64,000 nucleotides of DNA from Cyclina sinensis (GCA_012932295.1 JAAONU010000002.1:37383521-37447520), one strand, 5' to 3'. Shown: positions 25,996-38,443, numbered from the stretch's first letter. Notes: a model not told the origin generated them from the letters alone. Program-made: numbers and translations.

Positions 25996-26292
25996 TCACA
26001 AGTACCATTGTCCCGCACTTATATTTACACGGCAGTTATTCATTAACGGCAGTTCCTCTGAGTTAGTCTTAGCTTCCGTTTCTAAACCTATTTCTGCTGT
26101 GTCCCTTTCCCTCGATGGTTCCTCATTTGCACCATCCATTTTTCGCAATTTTATTGCATCTTGAGTGAAACTGTTTTCTGGTACCTTGTTTTCTTCACTT
26201 TTACTAAAAGAGTCACGTTCTTCAGAAGAACTCTGCTTGTTCCCCTTTCCAGGAGAATCTCTTTCGAATTTGTCACCCTCTGGCATCCTCAC
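25996..26292 (-). other. 98-codon open frame just upstream of gene B: frame-broken N-terminus or uORF
   Basis: The frame opens with ATG at 26292-26290 and encodes a very hydrophilic peptide (EGDKFERDSPGKGN, SSEERDSFSKSEENK), the composition of SLC16 cytoplasmic N-termini. It stops 43 nt before the ATG assigned to gene B. The gene B frame overlaps its end, displaced by one base near 26000-26018, where a GGG run lies. I see no usable intron between the two. Options: a one-base error or polymorphism, a true frameshift mutation, or a translated upstream frame. Confidence 0.5.
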
Positions 26293-29040
26293 GCTTCACC
26301 TTTGTTCGGTTTTAAACAGCTAATTCTTCCCACGTCCGCTACATGTTTTCATATGGTCAGTGTTGCAAAGCGTTACACAACATCTGAAATTGGAAAAATA
26401 GTCTCTACTGGTCAATTTGCATCGATAATTTTTCATATATACTTATCTACAAACAGGTGAAAGTAAGTATATAAAGGCAATGCATATGATAATATTTAAT
26501 AATATATGACTTTTTAAATGGATGAATCCGCTACCTGAAATTTTATGTTGGACTTTATGTTGGAATTAAAAGATCCAGCCCTAACGTATTTTTCATACTT
26601 CGGTGTTAGGACCCTAGCCACGACGCAACATATAACGATGACGGAACTACGATGGAAACGTTGGTTAAAACGCTATGATAACGTGTTAAAATGCCTATGC
26701 AAGATATTATCATAGTGAAACAAGGCTATAGAATATCGTGTTTTCATCATCGTACCACCGCCTTTATACAATCGTAGATACACCGTCTTGTCATCTCGTT
26801 TTGTCCGTTATAAATTCATCGCGTTTCCACCATGGAACAATTGTAGATTCACTATCGAATCAACTCGTTTCCACCATCGTATCATCATGCATTGCGGTTA
26901 GGAATTCCCTTAAAATCCCGACTGTCAGAACGGAACATTGTCCATTAGGAAAAACAACAACGTATTAAAACCACACCAAACTGTCGACCGGAAAAAATAT
27001 ATAAGACAACCGTTGGATGCTTTATATATTCAATTCTGATATCCCCCTTTTTATTTAAATTTATATAATACTGTATTCCTATGTAGCTATTCCATGTCTA
27101 AAGGAGTATGCCAGCTATAATTCCTAAAAAAATGACTATTAGTTCACAAACGTTTTCGCATTTGCAAAGGCAGTATTTAGGGTTACTATTTTGGTTGCGT
27201 TAATTGCTTTGAACACTCCAGACATTCAAACATATGCTACAAAATCGATAAAGTTTTCAAAAAAAGTTTTACATAGAGGACTGATGTAACATTATGAACA
27301 TGTAGAAGTATTACACTGCATGATGAAGTATTTGAAACTAAACTATTGTTTGTTAAAAGATAAAAACACGACATAGTGTTCATTCCTTTCCAGATAAAAT
27401 GACCTCAAATTTAAATACCCCAATCCCTTGTCTCCCCAGTAGCGGGGTAGCGAAAACATATGGCACTGCCCCGCGAGTCAACTGTGAGGTAAAACACACT
27501 ATTTTGAATACTCGCCAGTTCAAGTAAAATGTCTATCAACATTTTCCTCAACAGTTATCTCCCTTACTATGACTTGAGTTTGTTACTCGGGCTGTTGCTC
27601 TCTGGTATATATTTTTACCTAACTGTGAGTGTTCAGGAATTTGGTTCAGGAATGCATCATACTTTACTACACGACAGATTCAGGCTCCTGAAAGTAGTTC
27701 ATTGTACATATACCCAGGAAAGTTTCTCTTTCCGAACGAAAGAAAGCTTTTATCACTATGTATTATCACAATGCCAATGCATGCATAAGGTAGCTGGTAT
27801 ACAGTAAAGTTCTTTACGTCAGTTCTATTCAAGAAGACTCTAAAAATGTGTAATTGGCGCGAATAATAATGACGCCTAAATGACAGCTGACAAGAGGTTT
27901 GCGGCGCCAAAATTCAGATACACATAAGACCGAAAATAACCTCTCGCCTCTGTGTAAGAAACCAGAGATAAAAATTAAAATGAGTTTAATAGGTAAATTG
28001 AAATGCTTTTAGGTGAACATGGAGAAAAGTTAAGTTTTAGTCTTATAAAAAGTGTATGGCTGCTAAGGAGTCAACATGTGACTAAGTGATCGAGATTTGT
28101 AAAACAGCCTAAATCTTAGGAAGTTTATTTAACTGAAATCGAACAATTTCAAAAGGCAACATCCTGGAACGAAGTAGATGTCAGTGGATGAAAGAACACT
28201 CGAGTGGTAACATCTGTTTATCTGAATATAAATGTCAATAATACATATAGAAATTTCTCCCTGTGAAATCGAACAATTGATCAAACAGATTTAAAAAACG
28301 TAGTAAGTCATAACATTGTCGTTTGCAAAAAGGCTGAAGAACAAACATCTGATAATTATGTAAGTGTAAACATTAGAACAAACTTGTCATGGATAACTCG
28401 TAGATAATAATAACAATCATCATCACAATCACCAACTTCATCAACAGCAGCATTATCATCATAAGCGGTATCATCATCTACTATATCACCATCATTAGCT
28501 TCATCATCATCATCATTTTCATCAAATGCAAAGCAAACTGTAAGGTTACCGATTATCCTGTCAAATTATCTTTTCTGCGAGTATTTAACACGTATCATAT
28601 TGTAGTTTGATACTACGTAAAAGCCACATACAATGTCATAAATTTTATCACTTAACAATGTCAAATCATTCATGTATTTACTTATTTTCCTTACCAATCC
28701 GTTATAATTTGTAAGATGATTTATGGAACTACACAGAAGGGCATGACTGCTTAATGTTTATGCATATCTGAATAATGCGTTATATTTCACTTACTAGTAG
28801 CTACAAATTTGAATAGACCAACATTTAACCAAGAGGTAGTCATGACTGAAAGATAACACTGCAAACATACAAATTTTAACCTTAAATCGTCTCAATAATA
28901 GAGTAATATGAAACGAAAATACGTCAATTTGAAAAAAAAACCATTAAAAGGATTGTATAACAGTCACGCGCAGTTAGGACAATGGCTTTATAAAAATAAA
29001 CAGTGAAATGTTTGAGTGAACTGGACTCTGAAACTACTGA
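26293..29040. other. Intergenic, upstream of gene B
   Basis: The promoter region of gene B must start here but shows no motif I can support. Around 26630-26900 short segments recur in both orientations (acgatggaaacg and cgtttccaccat), perhaps a degraded foldback element. An (ATC)n tract is near 28.4-28.5 kb. Confidence 0.5.
28416..28527. repeat. (ATC)n-rich microsatellite region
   Basis: Interrupted ATC/ACC/AGC triplets. Confidence 0.8.
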
Positions 29041-30097
29041 GAGCAATTACTGAACAAGTGTCCTATGTCCAAGAGCAATTACTGACCAAGTGTCCTATGT
29101 CCGAGAGCAATTACTGACCAAGTGTCCTATGTCCGAGAGCAATTACTGACCAAGTGTCATATGTCCGAGAGCAATTACTGACCAAGTGTCATATGTCCGA
29201 GAGCAATTACTGACCAAGTGTCATATGTCCGAGAGCAATTACTGACCAAGTGTCATATGCCCGACAGCAATTACTGACCAAGTGTCATATGTCCGAGAAC
29301 AATTACTGACCAAGTGTCATATGTCCAAGAACAATTACTGACCTAGTGCCATATGTCCGAGAGCAATTACTGACCGAGTTTCATATGTCCGAGAACAATT
29401 ACTGACCAAGTGTCCTATGTCCGAGAGCAATTACTGACCAAGTGTCATATGTCCGAGAACAATTACTGACCAAGTGTCATATGTCCGAGAGCAATTACTG
29501 ACCAAGTGTCCTATGTCCGAGAGCAATTACTAACCAAGTGTCATATGTCCGAGAGCAATTACTGACCAAGTGTCATATGTCCGAGAGCAATTACTGACCA
29601 AGTGTCATATGTCCGAGAGCAATTACAGACGAAGTGTCATATGTCCGAGAGCAATTACTGACCAAGTGTCATATGTCCGAGAGCAATTACAGACGAAGTG
29701 TCATATGTCCGGGAGCAATTACAGACGAAGTGTCATATGTCCGAGAGCAATTACTGACCAAGTGTCATATGTCCGAGAACAATAACTGACCAAGTGTCAT
29801 ATGTCCGAGAAGAGCAATTACTGACCAAGTGTCATATGTCCGAGAGTAATTACTGACCAAGTGTCATATGTCCGAGAGCAATTACTGACCTAGTGTCATA
29901 TGTCCGAGAGCAATTACTGACCAAGTGTCATATGTCCGAGAACAATTACTGACCAAGTGTCATATGTCCGAGAGCAATTACTGACCAAGTGTCATATGTC
30001 TGAGAGCAATTACTGACCAAGTGTCATATGTCCGAGAACAATTACTGACCAAGTGTCATATGTCCGAGAGCAATTACTGACCAAGTGTCATATGTCC
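29041..30097. repeat. Minisatellite, 32-bp unit, about 33 copies
   Basis: The unit is gagcaattactgaccaagtg followed by tcatatgtccga. Copies are very alike. The first copies have tcctatg instead of tcatatg, and a few around 29.62-29.73 kb have cagacgaag instead of tgaccaag. The latter removes a stop and creates a spurious 71-codon frame. There is no unique sequence between units, so this is not a CRISPR array. Confidence 0.97.
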
Positions 30098-30555
30098 TTT
30101 TTTCATTATGCGAATATAAACTTTCTTAGAACCCTGAATTCTAGTCAATAACAATAACACGTGCAACACAAACAGTAGAAAAGAAGAAAAGGATGTATAA
30201 GAGGAAGAAAGATGGACAAATCATGAAAGAAAAAAAAATGCAATGTCATATTTCTGCTGACCAGAGTTCATAGCCTACTTCCTGACCGAACGGAAAATTT
30301 TGAAAATGATAACAATCATTCATACCACAGTCATTGATACAGAGTCCAATTTCTCCGAAGGTGTGACCTTTAAAGTACTATCTTTTAACGTACACACACA
30401 AAGACACCATATACAATGAAATATATTAATATGTATTAATATAAATTATATATATAAAAATACAATTCAAGAAGTTGTAATTTTCAATATGACGAAAAAA
30501 ATGTACCAGTTCAACTCCCGCCCCATTTATCCTTTTGAAACGTGTCTTGGTTTTA
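30098..30555. other. Spacer between minisatellite and transposon
   Basis: AT-rich, with an alternating TA stretch near 30420-30465. Nothing coding. Confidence 0.8.
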
Positions 30556-32126
30556 CAATCAACAAAAGAAATTAAGGGTCAAGGACTTATGACAGCAGTT
30601 CTTAAAGACATACGTTTTTTACTTGCTGAAGTTTATATCCAACAAAAATTCATTATATCTGTGACCAACTTAAACTAAAAGTGACATATGTTTCACAAAC
30701 GCAGTAGCACGATTAATCCTCAAAGACAACCCATATCAGTTTTAAAGTGTTTGAGACTCGGTGGGTGGGGTAAACATAATGGCTTATCATAAGAAATATG
30801 AAAACCAGTTAAATTTGAGAAACGGGTATGACCTCCTCGTACTCAGATAACCTCTTTAACACGGGTCTGGAAACTGCGTATGAGCTTTTTGATGTATCTT
30901 TGTGGTATGAGACCCCATTCCTCAGTAAGGGCAGCAGCCAGCTCATTTCTGGTTGACGGTTGACGGCGCTGCATCATGTTCCAGGCATGTTCTATTGGGT
31001 TCATGTCTGGAGACCTAGCTGGCCATTCCATACGTTCAACCCCTTGGTCGTCAAGGTACTGATTGACGATTCTCGCAGTGAGCTGTAGTATTGTCGTTCA
31101 TTAACACGAATTCCTGGCCGATTGCAACAGCATATGGATCGACATGAGGTCGGAGAATCTCGTCAATATAACGTCTAGCAGTAACTGTGCCGTTAACAAA
31201 CACGTGAAGGTCTGTACGCCCGTAAGAAATGCCTGCCCAAACAATGACAGAGCAACTACCAAACTTGTCATGTTCTGATATGCAACACTCGCTGGAGCGC
31301 TCATTTCGCTGACACCATACGCGCCGGCGTCCATCATGGAAGTCCAGGCAAAATTTGGACTCGTCGGTGAATAGCACATTACGAAAGTGCTTGAGTTGCC
31401 AATTAACGTGATTTCTGGCAAACTCCAGACGGGCCGCATGGTGTCTTGGCGATAAAGGAGGACGTACCACAGGACGGCTAGCACGTAAATTAGCGTCGTG
31501 GAGTCTGTTGCGATATGTTTTTGCCGAGATTTGAACACTGGAAGCAGTTTGGACGGCTCTATTTACAGCAACAGCCGAGTCAAACTTAGGGCGTTTTGCC
31601 AGGACAACGATGGCACGGTCTTCCCGAGCAGATGTTGACCTGGGACGCCCACTCTGAGGACCTCTGACGACGGCGAATGTGTCCAGATACTTTTGCCAAA
31701 GTCGTCGGATTACACTTTGGCCCACACCATGCTCATAGGCCACGTCGCGCTATGTTTGCCCAGCGAGCAGACGACCGATTGCTCTGGCTGCCTCAGCCGC
31801 CGACATGTGTCTTTAGGCATCAGAGACTCTTCACACTAATCAGTTCTAGAGTGTAACAGATGATTCAAATCAAAATTCAAATTAAAACTTACTTATGTCA
31901 CGTTGACTTTATTCTACACATTTGCTTTTCACTTGATTTTGAGGGGTGGGTGTGTTTGCACGGACCTGCACGGGATATTTGAGCTGTTACGGGTAGATAA
32001 ACACATGTATACACAAGTATTGGCGTGTCTAAAGCAAAACACAATTTAACTTCCACATGAACATTTTTGCTTTTAAAAAATCTATGAACTAGCTAAGTCT
32101 TGACCCTTAATTTATTTTGTTGAGTG
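30556..32126 (-). mobile_element. Tc1-like DNA transposon (DD34E type), degraded but with both terminal inverted repeats
   Basis: The ends are inverted repeats: CAATCAACAAAAGAAATTAA on the left and CACTCAACAAAATAAATTAA on the right (complement strand), continuing GGGTCAAG in both, 26 of 28 positions equal. Each end is flanked by TA, the target duplicated by this superfamily. Length is 1571 bp, normal for the group. The transposase is on the minus strand and is broken by a stop and a frameshift, so this copy cannot move itself. Confidence 0.93.
30843..31806 (-). pseudogene. Tc1-like transposase pseudogene
   Basis: Tc1 transposases bind the terminal repeats through paired helix-turn-helix domains and cut with a DDE triad. 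The frame starts at ATG 31806-31804 (MSAAEAARAIGRLLAGQT), meets TAG at 31752-31750 inside the first helix-turn-helix, and continues (YEHGVGQSVIRRLWQKY). Then come GRPRSTSA, the catalytic FTDESKF (Asp codon about 31365) and VLMNDNTTAH. Near 31074-31082 the frame shifts by one base, and the rest reads WPARSPDMNPIEHAW and runs to the stop at about 30843. Counting across the shift, 34 residues separate the second Asp and the Glu. Full length would be about 320-340 residues. Confidence 0.92.
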
Positions 32127-35100
32127 TAGTTAGTTGTTAAAGGTCTTACCTTATGACACTGGTTAGGTTATATAAAAATAATCCTATAGATATCCATTCA
32201 AACCATTCACAAAGCAAACAAAGCGGACAAGAGAGTTACATAACACAACAATTTTTTTTCAACACGTCCTTAATGATAACAGCTGTCCAACTTCCGGTCA
32301 AACTTTTCACCGTTATTCTCTCATTTCTTATTCGAACAAGCTTCTCATTCCCTATTAGAACATAAGGAATAAGTAATTACTCATTCGAATAGGTAAAGAA
32401 CATATTGCTTTTTCCATGTTTAATTAAGAGACAAACGTAAACGTCAAAACAGCAACTTATTCCTTATTCGAATAAGGCATTAGAAATAAAGAACTAATCC
32501 TAACGTAATTCAGTCTCTTTGATTAATATATCCCGAATACAATCTACATAAATGTTACTGACTTCATACATTAATTTAGTTCTGACAATTTATTCAGTAG
32601 AATACTTGTATATATGCAAGAACTTACAACACACTGACTCTGTTTTCCAGTGACCTGTTTCTGTATCTTCTAAGAAGAAAAAAGTACTAGACTTTTTATG
32701 TGAAAGCAGGAAATCTGTTAACTGCCCCTTCACGCCCTTAAACCGTGTAATAGAAACGTAAACCGGCAGATTGTCTTACAATCTGACATCACTTTCTTAC
32801 GTAAAAGATCCATACACGTCTTGCCGTAGTAAAAACCATGATAAAACCATGATAAAACTGGTTGATTTCGGGTGAACTTGATTGAAACACAGACGTTACG
32901 GTCCCGTTTGTTTTTCGTACAATAACTGATTAATGGAAGCAAGAGCATCACCTACAATGTCAAGCTGTCATGTTTTCCTACTTTACAAGTCTAAACTGGG
33001 CTCTAAATTATAATTTATTCATTTAATGTGTGGATTATTCCTTTGAAGATAACGGACACTGGCAGATGCACTCCACGCTCGTAACCAGACATATATTATG
33101 ATATTTAATATAAACTTTGGTTTTGCAATGTTTAATTTTGATAAAATAATGCAAAATATCCACTATGTTAATGTACAAATGAACACTAACAGTTTGTGTG
33201 TTCAATTTCAGGTAATTGTCCGGTGTTATAATTCGCTTAAAAAGAAAACAAGCTTCCAAAAACTTATCAAATATCTCCGGCTTATTAGTAAGCCATATAG
33301 AAAAGTTATAAACCATCTGTTTACCGTTTCTATAAATAATCTATTGATTTAGGCATAACCACATCTGTATCCGATCACATCTAAAAATAGATATAGTTTC
33401 GTAGACGTTTGTATGGTTTCCCCGCATTTTAGAGCCACTGATTGTCATTAAGGACATCAACCATCCTATTATTCTAAAGACACAATTAACTAAAGACAGG
33501 GAAAGTATGATCGTTATGTGAAACATGGGTAAAGGTTACCATAACAAAGATGGTTCTGTCACTTTTTAAAAAACTCAAATGCTGATTTAGGAATTTGAAA
33601 GGGGGAACTATGGTGGAGGTGTTGTCAATAACCTGACCTAGAAGCTTCATGTATAACCTCTGACACGGAAAGTAAAGCATTTACATCCTGGCTTAAATAT
33701 GTGCTAATACAGCCATGTATCTGAATATGAAGCACTTCACATGTAACATAGAAGTGTGTTACTACAACTAGTTCGCTACACATTGATTACACATTGATTT
33801 ACCCGATCGAGAGAGTACTTAGTTTGTGCATTTGTCCGATTCTGATATTATCGCCCACCTACACCCCTCCCCGACTCCTCCGCCCGTGATCAGGAAACGT
33901 TTCGCATTTTTGACCTGACATACATATTTCACATTTGTACCACATGGCGAATCAGCAGATCTATTAATATAGGCTTTGTTCCTTTTTGTCTGTAGTCACT
34001 AGTGAAATCTCCACAATACTAACCATTCTTTTTTGACCTAGTTAATTAATGAATTAATGCAATTTGTACATTGGCAAATTAGCGTGAATAGTAATAGGAC
34101 ACTTGAATAAGTGTACTGTCTCAAACATGTTTTAAGTTATACAGTAAAGTTTGTCGTCTGTGTTAAAAAGCAGATTTTGAGAATTTGTAAATACTTGCCA
34201 TTGTTTTCTGCATCACAAATAATCGTCTGCTATTTATGTGACATTTTTTTAGAAATCAATATTTGGGAAAGGAAGAACAAAACGCTACCGTTTTAAAAAT
34301 GCCAACGAAAGAAAAGTCATTACTGTAGTAAAAAGAACATACCATTTTAGCGCCATTTTATCCCACTGTTAACGTTTCGGAAATTGATTAATTCTTTCCA
34401 TGCCACAACCGCTATATAATCAGCTGATTTTCAGCTGTTCAACACACACACAAGGTCAGAAAAGAAGATCGTGCACTATGTTGAACTGCGCTACACGTAA
34501 AATCATCTTATTACGGTGAGCGCTAACATGTTATGGCTGTGTTCGCACGTAAAGTGACCAATGAAAGCTACGTTTATAAATAGTATTTGTATCTGCACGT
34601 CATGCTTACATAATAAAGCATATTTTTGAAAAATAAAAAAGAACAGAAACAGAAAGTTTGCATTTATATAAATTCCTTTGATCATAAAAAAACACGTATG
34701 TAATAAACGGAAAATAGGTAAATACGATGCGGATAAACATTGCATGCATAATAAATGAAAAGTGTTTTAAAACTTTTTTCTTTGATGTAATACATCGAGC
34801 TGTTATTTTGACAATTTATTGCTCGGTAAATAGAAACGTTTAGAAAATTACAACAAAATGCTATAAATTCTGTACTGAAATGTCAGCTGTCGAATATTTT
34901 TCATTCAAATTGTTTGTAAGGTCATAAACAAAGCAAATAGCAAAGCAGGTCACACTAATAACCTCTCTTTTTCAAGTCGATTTATGTAAACTTTGACACG
35001 AGGATCTACATCAGAAGTAAAAAAAGAAACGAAGAAAAGCACCTTGATGGAAATGAGCCTGACCATTGTACAATGCCATTGGCATAAAAAGAGCCATACG

Positions 35101-35170
35101 CTTGTCTTTCATTTTTAATGATTCCTAAATAAAAGGATGCATAAAACTTGAAAACTACTTTAAACAAACT
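32127..35170. other. Intergenic
   Basis: No gene recognised. It includes a cluster of ttattcgaataag-like palindromes at 32330-32480. Confidence 0.6.
32462..32477. repeat. 16-bp perfect palindrome
   Basis: ccttattcgaataagg equals its own complement. Half-matches (cttattcgaacaag, ctcattcgaatagg, aaggaataag) lie within 140 nt upstream. Confidence 0.85.
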
Positions 35171-38091
35171 GGACTAAGACCGCAAAAGTACGATTAAGGT
35201 GACCTTGGTCGCAAAAGTACGATAAAGGTGATGTTGACCTAGAAATAGTACGATAAAGATGAGTTTGAATGCAAGAGTACGATAGTGGTGACCTTGACCG
35301 CGAAAGTACAATACAGGTGACCTTGAGTGCAATAGTACGATAGAGGATATTTATCTGCATAAGTATGATAGAGGTTACTTTGACCGCGAAAATAAGATAA
35401 AGATTACTTTGACCGCAAAAGTACGATAGATGTGACTTTGACCGCGAAAGTACGATAGAGGTGACCGTATCCGCATAAAAACAATAGAGGAGACTTTGAC
35501 CGTAAAAAAACAATAGATTTGAATTTGACCGCGAAAGTACGATAGAGGTTACTCTGACTGCAGAAGTACGACTGAGGTGACCTTGACCACGAAGGTACAA
35601 AAGAGGTGACTTTGACAGCGAAAGTACGATATAGGTTACTTTGACTGCGGAAGTTCGATTGAGGTGACCTTGACACCGAAAGTACAAAAGAGGTGACTTT
35701 GACAGCGAAAGAACGATAGAGGTGACTTTGACTGCAAAATTACGATAGAGGTGACTTAGACTGCAAAAAAACGATAGTGGTGACCTTCACCACGAAAGTA
35801 TAAAAGAGGTGACTTTGACAGCGAAAGCACAATAGAGGTGACTTTGACTGCAAAATTACGATAGAGGTGACCTCATGCGCACAAGAACGATCGAGGTAAC
35901 TTTGACCGCGAAAGTACCATAGAGGTGACACTGACCGCGAAAGTACGATAGAGGTGACACTGACCACAAAAGTACGATAAAGGTGACCTCATCCGAACAA
36001 GAACGAAAGAGGTGACTTTGACCGCGAAAGTACAAAAGAGGTGACACTGACCGCAAAAGTACGATAGAGGTGACACTGACCGCGAAAGAACGATAGAGGT
36101 GACCTCATCCGCACAAGTACGATAGAGGTGACTTCGACTGCGAAAGAACGATAGAGGTGACACTGACCGCGAAAGTACGATTGAGGTGACCTCATCCGCA
36201 CAAGAACGATAGAGGTGACTTTGACCGCAAAAGTACGATAGTGGTGACACTGACCGCAAAAGTACGATAGAGGTGACACTGACCGCGAAAGTACGATAGA
36301 GGTGACCTCATCCGCACAAAAACGATTGAAATGACTTTGACCGCAAAAGTACGATAGAGGTGACACTGACCGTGAAAGTACGATAGAGGTGACACTTACC
36401 GCGAAAGTACGATAGAGGTGACCTCATCCGCACAAGAACGATAGAGGTGAGTTTGACCGCGAAAGTACGTTAGAGGTGACTTTGACTTCAAATGTACGAT
36501 AGATGTGACCTTCTCCGTACAAGAACAATAGAGGTGACTTTGACCGCGAAGTACGATAGAGGTGACACTGACCACAAAATAAAGGTTGAGGTGACACTGA
36601 CCGCAAAAGTACGATAGAGGTAACCTCATTCGCTCAATAACGATAGAGATGACATTGACCGCGAAAGTGCGATAGATGTGACACTGACCGGAAAGTACGA
36701 TAGAGGTGACACTTACCGCGAAAGTACGATAGAGATGACCTCATCCGCACAAGAACAATTGAGGTGACTTTAACCGCGAAAGTACGTTAGAGGTGACCTT
36801 ATCCGCACAAATACATTAGAGGTGATTTGACCGTAGAAGTACAATAGAATTGAATTTGACAGCGAATGTACGAAAGAGGTTACTTTGACTGCGGAATTCG
36901 ACTGAGGTGACCTTCACCACGAGTAAAGTGAAAGCACGATAAAGGTGACTTTGACTGTAAAAGTATGATAGAGGTGACCTCATCCAACGATAGAGGTGAC
37001 ACTGACTGCGAAAGTACGATAGAGGTGACTTTGACTGCAAAAGAACGATAAAGGTGACCTCATCCGCACAAGAACGATAGAGGTAACTCTGACCGCGAAA
37101 GTACGATAGAGGTGACACTAACCGCGAAAGTTCGATAGAGGTGACATTGACCGCAAAAGTACGATAGAGAATATTTATCTGCATAAGTATGACAGAGGTT
37201 ACTTTGACCGCGGAAGTTAGTTAATGTTCCTTTGACCGCAAAAGTAACGATAGATGTGACTTTGACCGCGAAAAAACTATAGAGGTGATCTTATCCGCAC
37301 AAATACAATAGAGGTGACTTTGAAAGTAGAAGAACAACAGAAATGAATTTGACCGCGAAAGTACGATAGAGGTTACTTTGACTACGGAGGTACAATAGAG
37401 GTGATCTTGACAACTGAAGTACAAAAGAGGTGACTTTGACAGCGAAAATACGATAGAGGTTACTTTGTCTGCAAAAGTACAATAGAGGTGACTATGACAG
37501 CACATGGACGATAGAGGTGACTTTGACTGCCAGGTACGATAGAAGTGATTTTTACCGCGAAGGAAAGTAGAGGAGACCTTATCTGCACAAATACAGTAGA
37601 CGTTATTTTGATCCGTGAAAGTACAATAGAAGTGATTTGACCGCGAAAGTTAGGTAGAGGTGACTTTGATTGTGAAAGTATGAAAGGGGTGACTTTGACC
37701 GCACAAGTACGATAGGGGTGTTTACACTGCGGAAGTACGATAGAGATTTCCTTATCTGCACAAATACAATAGATGTGCCTTTGACCGTGAAAGTACAGTA
37801 GAAATGACTTTGACCGCGAAAGTACAATCGAGACGATTTTGACCGCGAAAGTACGATAGAGGTAACCTTGAACACGAAAGTATAATAGAAGTGACTTTGA
37901 ACACGAAAGTACGATAGAGATGACCTTATCCGCACAGGTACAGTAGAGGTAACGTTGACCGCAAAAGTACGATAGGGGTGACTTTGACAGCGAAAGCATG
38001 ATGACGGTGACTTTGAGCACAAAACTACGGTAGAGGCGACATTGAGAGCAAAAGTACGATACAGATGACCTTGACCGCGAAAGTACGATTA
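35171..38091. repeat. Minisatellite, 29-bp unit, about 100 copies, with higher-order order
   Basis: The core of the unit is gcgaaagtacgatagaggtga, preceded by one of a few type-specific 8-nt leads: cctcatcc (type A), ctttgacc (type B) or cactgacc (type C). From 35.87 to 36.74 kb the units run A-B-C-C, sometimes A-B-C. The flanks are more diverged. No stop occurs in a typical unit on the minus strand, which explains the many minus-strand frames (up to 221 codons) rich in SYFRGQ and LYRTFAV. These are not accepted as genes. Confidence 0.97.
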
Positions 38092-38225
38092 AGCAAAGAC
38101 TAAACATTAAACAAGAGCTATACATAGATGGATTTAACTGTAAGTACCGATCGTCTTTTCTTTTGGAGACTTGAAATCATGAAGGGTAATTTGAAAACAC
38201 TAATGACACCAAAGCCATAACATTT

Positions 38226-38277
38226 GAAGTACGATAGAGGTGACATTGACTGCGAACGCGGCAAAAGTACAATACAG
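38226..38277. repeat. Detached copies of the 29-bp unit
   Basis: gaagtacgatagaggtgacattgactgcg lies 135 nt beyond the array, followed by a partial unit. Confidence 0.85.
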
Positions 38278-38443
38278 TTCAAATAGAACTAGATAACAGA
38301 AGGGCAGTGGAAGATCAAAATTGTCTAACACCTGGAAAAAATCATTTATTTCTCAAATTAATCTTAATTTCGTCACTTATTTAAGGAGAAAATGAACCAA
38401 GATCGGAGAAAGCAATTAGCATTTATTAATAATAATAATTATA

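Noticed and set aside
29041..30097. Possible CRISPR array (regular 32-bp repeats)
   Set aside because: Units are directly adjacent with no unique spacers, there are no cas genes, and the DNA is eukaryotic.
31101..31538. 145-codon minus-strand frame inside the transposon
   Set aside because: Alternative frame of the transposase coding region; it lacks the catalytic motifs.
35160..38125. About a dozen overlapping minus-strand frames of 60-221 codons
   Set aside because: They are readings of the 29-bp tandem array in successive frames, with no splice context and no known domain.
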